Shown: one piece after another, positions 4,338 through 5,391 of the stretch
Position numbering within the stretch: the stretch's first letter is position 1
Layout of the letters: each line of letters opens with the position of its first letter
Notes under the pieces: generated by a model
Seen by the model: the letters and a program-made list of their open reading frames with translations, nothing else
Told to the model about the DNA's origin: nothing
The model's database searches: none
NCBI GenBank assembly: GCA_021849765.1
Contig: JAJZSM010000118.1
Coordinates: 1 to 5,391, forward strand
Direction: 5' to 3'
DNA from: Actinomycetes bacterium
GTDB lineage: Bacteria > Actinomycetota > Acidimicrobiia > Acidimicrobiales > RAAP-2
DNA length: 5,391 nt
Made by a program: the position numbers and the translations under genes

Positions 4338-5391
4338 TTACTCCTGGACAATGTCGAAGGCGCGCAGTGCGCGGATGCGTTCCTCGCGACGAGCGCGCAA
4401 CTTGCGCGTCGACAGCTGGGACAGCTCGACGAAGGCGCGCATGATCTCGAGGTGTACGCGCTGGACGGTGACGAAGGGATTTGGATCCTCGGGGATGACC
4501 TTGTCGATCAGACCCAGGTCGAGCTGGTCCTGGGCAGTCGAGCGCATCGTGGCCAAGGTCATCTTCACCTGCTCGTGAGTCGGCGTCGGAGTCTTGTAGA
4601 GGATCGAGGCCGCCGATCGCGGCTCGGCGACGTAGGCCATCGCCTTCTCGAGCATGATGACGTGGTCGGCCATCGGCGTCGTCGCCAGTCCCCCACCACT
4701 GCCCAGCGCCCCGGCCACCAAGGAGATGACCGGACCGTTGTAGTCGATGCCCTTGAGAATCGACCGGGCGATCGCTCGTGACTGGCCCCGTCGCTCGCTC
4801 TCGAGGGTGGGCTTGGCGCCCAGGGTGTCGGTAATGAACAAGGCGGGCAGCCGCAAGCGCTCACCCATCTCCAAGAGTCGGTCCATGAACTCAAAGTCCT
4901 CGGGGCCGGGATTCGACGGGCGCTTGATCACCGCGTCACCCACACGCTGATACGACGGCTGGGTCCCGATAACCACGAAGGGCTGCGCACCGATCTTGCC
5001 GAAGGATCCGGCGATCGCCGGATAGCGCTGGATATCGGTCTCTTGGACGTAGTTGTACACCGCGACTGCGTCGGTAAAGGCGAAACGCGTGATGAACTCA
5101 AAGTCCACGCGATTCGCGTCGGTCATGAGGTCCTGATACTGGGCGACGAGCGAATCGGCCTCGTCGCTCGACGCACGACGCGCTGGCGCCGAGCGCAGGA
5201 TCTCACCCGCGGACGGATCGGCGAAAGCGGGGCCGTGGATGCCCACGGAGCCGAAAGGAAAGACGCGACGTTCGTCGTGGGCGCCAACGTTGCGCACCAG
5301 CGGCGGCGTCTCGGCGGTGAGCTGGTGATTCTTGTCGGGTCGCGCGGTCACCTCCAGCAATTCGCCGAGGTAGGTCACTACCGCACCCACG
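4338..5391 (-). CDS. Acetyl-CoA carboxylase carboxyltransferase-like protein, AccA-like half; N-terminus lies beyond the window
   Basis: The frame is open to the right edge, so the GTG at 5390 is probably not the true start; 350 residues are visible (numbered from it). Residues about 125-300 align by eye with the alpha carboxyltransferase subunit (AccA): AIAGSFGKIGAQPFVVIGTQ (125-144), LPALFITDTLGAKPTL (181-196), ERRGQSRAIARSI (199-211), the oxyanion segment GALGSGGGLA (227-236), MADHVIMLEKAMAYV (240-254), and LDLGLIDKVIPE (290-301). This crotonase-fold domain normally takes the carboxyl group from biotin to acetyl-CoA for malonyl-CoA synthesis in the cytoplasm. The segment before it (1-115) is not the AccA N-terminal helix region. 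It starts with GAVVTYLGELLEV, which resembles the end of a beta-type (AccD) domain, suggesting an AccD-AccA fusion whose first half is off the edge. Divergence: AccA's DTPGAYPG reads DTLGAKPT. The C-terminus is a charged helix (316-347). Another acyl-CoA or a non-acyl substrate is possible. Confidence 0.82.
   Translation of the reverse strand, partial: VGAVVTYLGELLEVTARPDKNHQLTAETPPLVRNVGAHDERRVFPFGSVGIHGPAFADPSAGEILRSAPARRASSDEADSLVAQYQDLMTDANRVDFEFITRFAFTDAVAVYNYVQETDIQRYPAIAGSFGKIGAQPFVVIGTQPSYQRVGDAVIKRPSNPGPEDFEFMDRLLEMGERLRLPALFITDTLGAKPTLESERRGQSRAIARSILKGIDYNGPVISLVAGALGSGGGLATTPMADHVIMLEKAMAYVAEPRSAASILYKTPTPTHEQVKMTLATMRSTAQDQLDLGLIDKVIPEDPNPFVTVQRVHLEIMRAFVELSQLSTRKLRARREERIRALRAFDIVQE

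Noticed and set aside
4071..4781. Plus-strand open frame of 236 codons
   Set aside because: It runs antisense across both the YbjQ and carboxyltransferase genes; a shadow of their codon bias.

Overview
The window is GC-rich, with G/C-rich third codon positions and GTG starts. It carries a DUF4232 lipoprotein and a short cation transporter of a type common in Actinobacteria. It therefore looks like chromosomal DNA of an actinomycete-like bacterium, possibly an Acidimicrobiia-type lineage; the phylum is a fair inference and the class is a guess. I see no rRNA, tRNA, insertion sequence, phage gene or CRISPR array.

Layout, left to right. Positions 1-893 (minus) hold an NAD-dependent epimerase/dehydratase-type reductase that runs off the left edge. 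Longer open frames on the opposite strand and in another minus frame mask it. Across a 107-bp divergent spacer, 1001-1561 (plus) encodes a DUF4232 lipoprotein. It meets a small three-helix membrane protein (1555-1773, minus) tail to tail with a 7-bp overlap. Positions 1774-2124 hold no confident gene, only a weak small membrane ORF whose best-looking N-terminus lies in another frame. Positions 2125-2715 (plus) encode a single-domain cation diffusion facilitator-like transporter. It overlaps by 19 bp, tail to tail, a radical SAM/SPASM protein (2697-3851, minus) that resembles the BA_1875 type (TIGR04053). Upstream of the radical SAM gene lies a DosR/DevR-like imperfect palindrome. Further right on the minus strand are a YbjQ/UPF0145 protein (3986-4309) and, 28 bp upstream of it, the 3' part of an acetyl-CoA carboxylase carboxyltransferase-like gene (4338-5391) that runs off the right edge.

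The genes do not form one obvious pathway. The carboxyltransferase and YbjQ genes look co-transcribed. The radical SAM gene lies in the same direction but has its own leader and a possible hypoxia/redox operator. The most interesting leads are that operator, the unusual carboxyltransferase with a divergent AccA-like half, and the frame-switched small membrane ORF. I found no clear new multi-gene system.
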